Source: Armatimonadota bacterium | GTDB taxonomy: Bacteria > Armatimonadota > UBA5829 | DNA: 35,383 nt | Assembly (NCBI GenBank): GCA_039679645.1 | Contig: JBDKUO010000006.1 | Coordinates: forward strand, 1-35,383 | Reading direction: 5' to 3' | In this document: positions 34,102 through 35,383 of the stretch, piece after piece | Layout: each line of letters begins with the position of its first letter | How positions within the stretch are numbered: the stretch's first letter is position 1 | Program-made: the position numbers and the translations under genes | The notes under the pieces: generated by a model | Seen by the model: only the letters and a program-made list of their open reading frames with translations | What the model was told of the DNA's origin: nothing | Databases searched by the model: none

Positions 34102-35016
34102 TTACGGCGTTATTATGCCGACCCACCAGGACCAGATTGCGCTGAGCTGCGGCGCGGCCAGTATGACCGCAAGAGCCCCGATCACCATGTGCGGGCCGAA
34201 AGGTATCTCCGTCCGCAAGGACATGCCCTTCTTGTCGGCACGGCTCTTCAAGATCAGATATGTGACCCCTACTACGGAGCCGACCATAACCGCGATAAAG
34301 AAAGAGACCAGCGCAGGCATCACTCCCAGCACTGCTCCTACCGCGGCAGCCAGGTTTATATCGCCGCCGCCCAGGGCGCCTTCATACTCACCGTCATCGG
34401 CATCATCCTCAGACTTGCCCCTGGGCCGAAAGACGAAGTAGCCGATATATGCAATCAGATAGAAAACACCTGCGCATACCACCATCCCTGCTATGCTCGG
34501 CAGCATCGGTAGAGACGCGCCGGACGCAGTCGGTATATGCAGCAGCTTGATATCACCGGCTATGATATGGGCAACGTCTTTCAACACCCCCAGAATGAGA
34601 CCGAATATCACCACCTGGTCAGGAATGATAAACCGATCCAGATCAACGAAGAACGCTATGAGCAATGCACAGATAAAAAATGCATATACGAAGACATCTA
34701 TACTAAAACCGTATCTCAAATACGTGCCTACAAAGAGCAGGCCGGTTATAAGCTCCACGGTGAAATATCGCCAACTGATAGGCTCACCGCAATAACGGCA
34801 CTTTCTACCAAGCATCAGAAAGCTCAGCAGAGGTACCAGGTCGATCCACTTAAGTCTGTTGTTACACTTAGGGCAGTGCGAGGGAGGCGTCACGATTGAC
34901 TGCTCCTCGGGAATCCTGTATATACATACATTCAGGAAACTTCCTATCGCCGTCCCGTATATAAACGCTATCAAGATCAAGATTCCAAACCAGACAGGCA
35001 GCACGCTAACCGCCAC
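34102..35016 (-). CDS. pilD: Type IV prepilin peptidase (leader peptidase/methylase)
   Basis: The 304-aa integral membrane protein has about eight predicted membrane segments. Its N-terminal cytoplasmic domain carries the zinc-binding pairs C48-C51 and C73-C76. The two catalytic aspartates are D125 in FVDLDRFIIPD and D219 in GGGDINL (GxGD protease motif). It cleaves the Gly-Phe type leader of prepilins and N-methylates the new N-terminus. It should process the prepilins encoded just downstream. The gene overlaps the end of the PilC-like gene by 11 nt. An acidic insert, SEDDADDGEYEG, precedes the second aspartate. Confidence 0.94.
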   Translation of the reverse strand: MAVSVLPVWFGILILIAFIYGTAIGSFLNVCIYRIPEEQSIVTPPSHCPKCNNRLKWIDLVPLLSFLMLGRKCRYCGEPISWRYFTVELITGLLFVGTYLRYGFSIDVFVYAFFICALLIAFFVDLDRFIIPDQVVIFGLILGVLKDVAHIIAGDIKLLHIPTASGASLPMLPSIAGMVVCAGVFYLIAYIGYFVFRPRGKSEDDADDGEYEGALGGGDINLAAAVGAVLGVMPALVSFFIAVMVGSVVGVTYLILKSRADKKGMSLRTEIPFGPHMVIGALAVILAAPQLSAIWSWWVGIITP

Positions 35017-35383
35017 CTCCGGAAAGGTTCTGAATAACAGCGATCAGCGGCATAAACATTGCAATAACAATGCAGCCTACGATCCCGCCCAGCATAACGA
35101 TCATAACAGGCTCAATAGCCGCAGTCAGACTGGATACGGCCGCGTCGACTTCATCCTCATAGAAATCGGCAACCTTGCTGAGCATTGGGTCAAGCGAACC
35201 GGACTCCTCGCCGATTGAGATCATCTGCACCACCATCGGCGGGAAGAGTTTGCTCTTGCCCAGCGGCTCGGCTATACGGTCACCCTCTCTTATCCTTGCC
35301 CTCGCCTCGAGCAGCGCGTCTGAGAGAATATCGTTCGACACTGTTCCGGCCACCGTCTCCATGGCCTGCAAAATGGCAACACC
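35006..35383 (-). CDS. Type II secretion/type IV pilus inner-membrane protein PilC/GspF (partial)
   Basis: Only the C-terminal 125 residues are present, as the reading frame runs off the window edge at 35383. The sequence (AILQAMETVAGTVSN, then REGDRIAEPL, VVQMISIGEESGSLDPML and AAIEPVMIVMLGGIVG) is the second T2SSF domain of PilC/GspF, with its last membrane segment and a short SGGGG tail. This protein couples the assembly ATPases to the pilus. The upstream remainder and probably the pilB/pilT-type ATPase genes lie outside the window. Confidence 0.9.
   Translation of the reverse strand, partial: GVAILQAMETVAGTVSNDILSDALLEARARIREGDRIAEPLGKSKLFPPMVVQMISIGEESGSLDPMLSKVADFYEDEVDAAVSSLTAAIEPVMIVMLGGIVGCIVIAMFMPLIAVIQNLSGGGG

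Overview
The window looks like chromosome of a carbohydrate-degrading, pilus-bearing bacterium, most likely Armatimonadota or a related deep lineage. This is inferred from gene content: a DUF1559-type prepilin, several secreted TIM-barrel sugar-enzyme relatives (GH123/DUF4091-like, GH42-like), a CBM9/DUF5916 protein, a Firmicutes-like glmU-prs-pth order and CIRCE-controlled groESL. No rRNA, tRNA, IS element, phage gene or CRISPR array was seen. The DNA is densely coding; the longest gene-free stretch is about 245 bp (8691-8934), so no gap exceeds 300 bp.

Layout. 1-5079 (minus): a secreted DUF4091/GH123-like protein translationally coupled to a GH2 beta-mannosidase, followed by a run of three stem-loops. 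5167-6486 (minus): a tandem HD-GYP protein. 6594-8790 (minus): groES-groEL with a clear sigma-70-type promoter and CIRCE operator. 8935-12666 (plus): a CBM9/DUF5916 secreted protein and the ribosome quality-control factor RqcH. 12667-17837 (minus): glmU(short)-prs-pth with overlapping ends, then pgi and a secreted TIM-barrel protein. 17949-21650 (plus): an unassigned TIM-barrel-like protein, serS and a cysteine desulfurase, closed by a strong terminator.

21736-35383 (minus) is the most interesting region. It is a type IV pilus/pseudopilus cluster: PilC/GspF (cut by the window edge), prepilin peptidase, a DUF1559-type major-like prepilin, then PilV/GspI-like, PilW/GspJ-like and PilX/GspK-like minor pilins of very large size (639, 604 and about 933 aa), and finally a 1525-aa secreted beta-propeller protein with a canonical EF-hand loop. 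The order of minor pilins followed by a giant propeller protein mirrors the pilV-pilW-pilX-pilY1 order of Pseudomonas, although every member is unusually large and the propeller protein has a different N-terminal domain. I infer a large, calcium-dependent pilus-tip adhesin or sensor complex.

Non-coding structure is rich. A 67-68 bp dispersed element sits at the same place in the 5' leaders of groEL and pgi. Different palindromes occupy the gaps of the pilus cluster. At least two plus-strand genes (rqcH and the 371-aa gene) lack a Shine-Dalgarno sequence and have a -10 box ending exactly 9 nt before the ATG, which suggests leaderless mRNAs.
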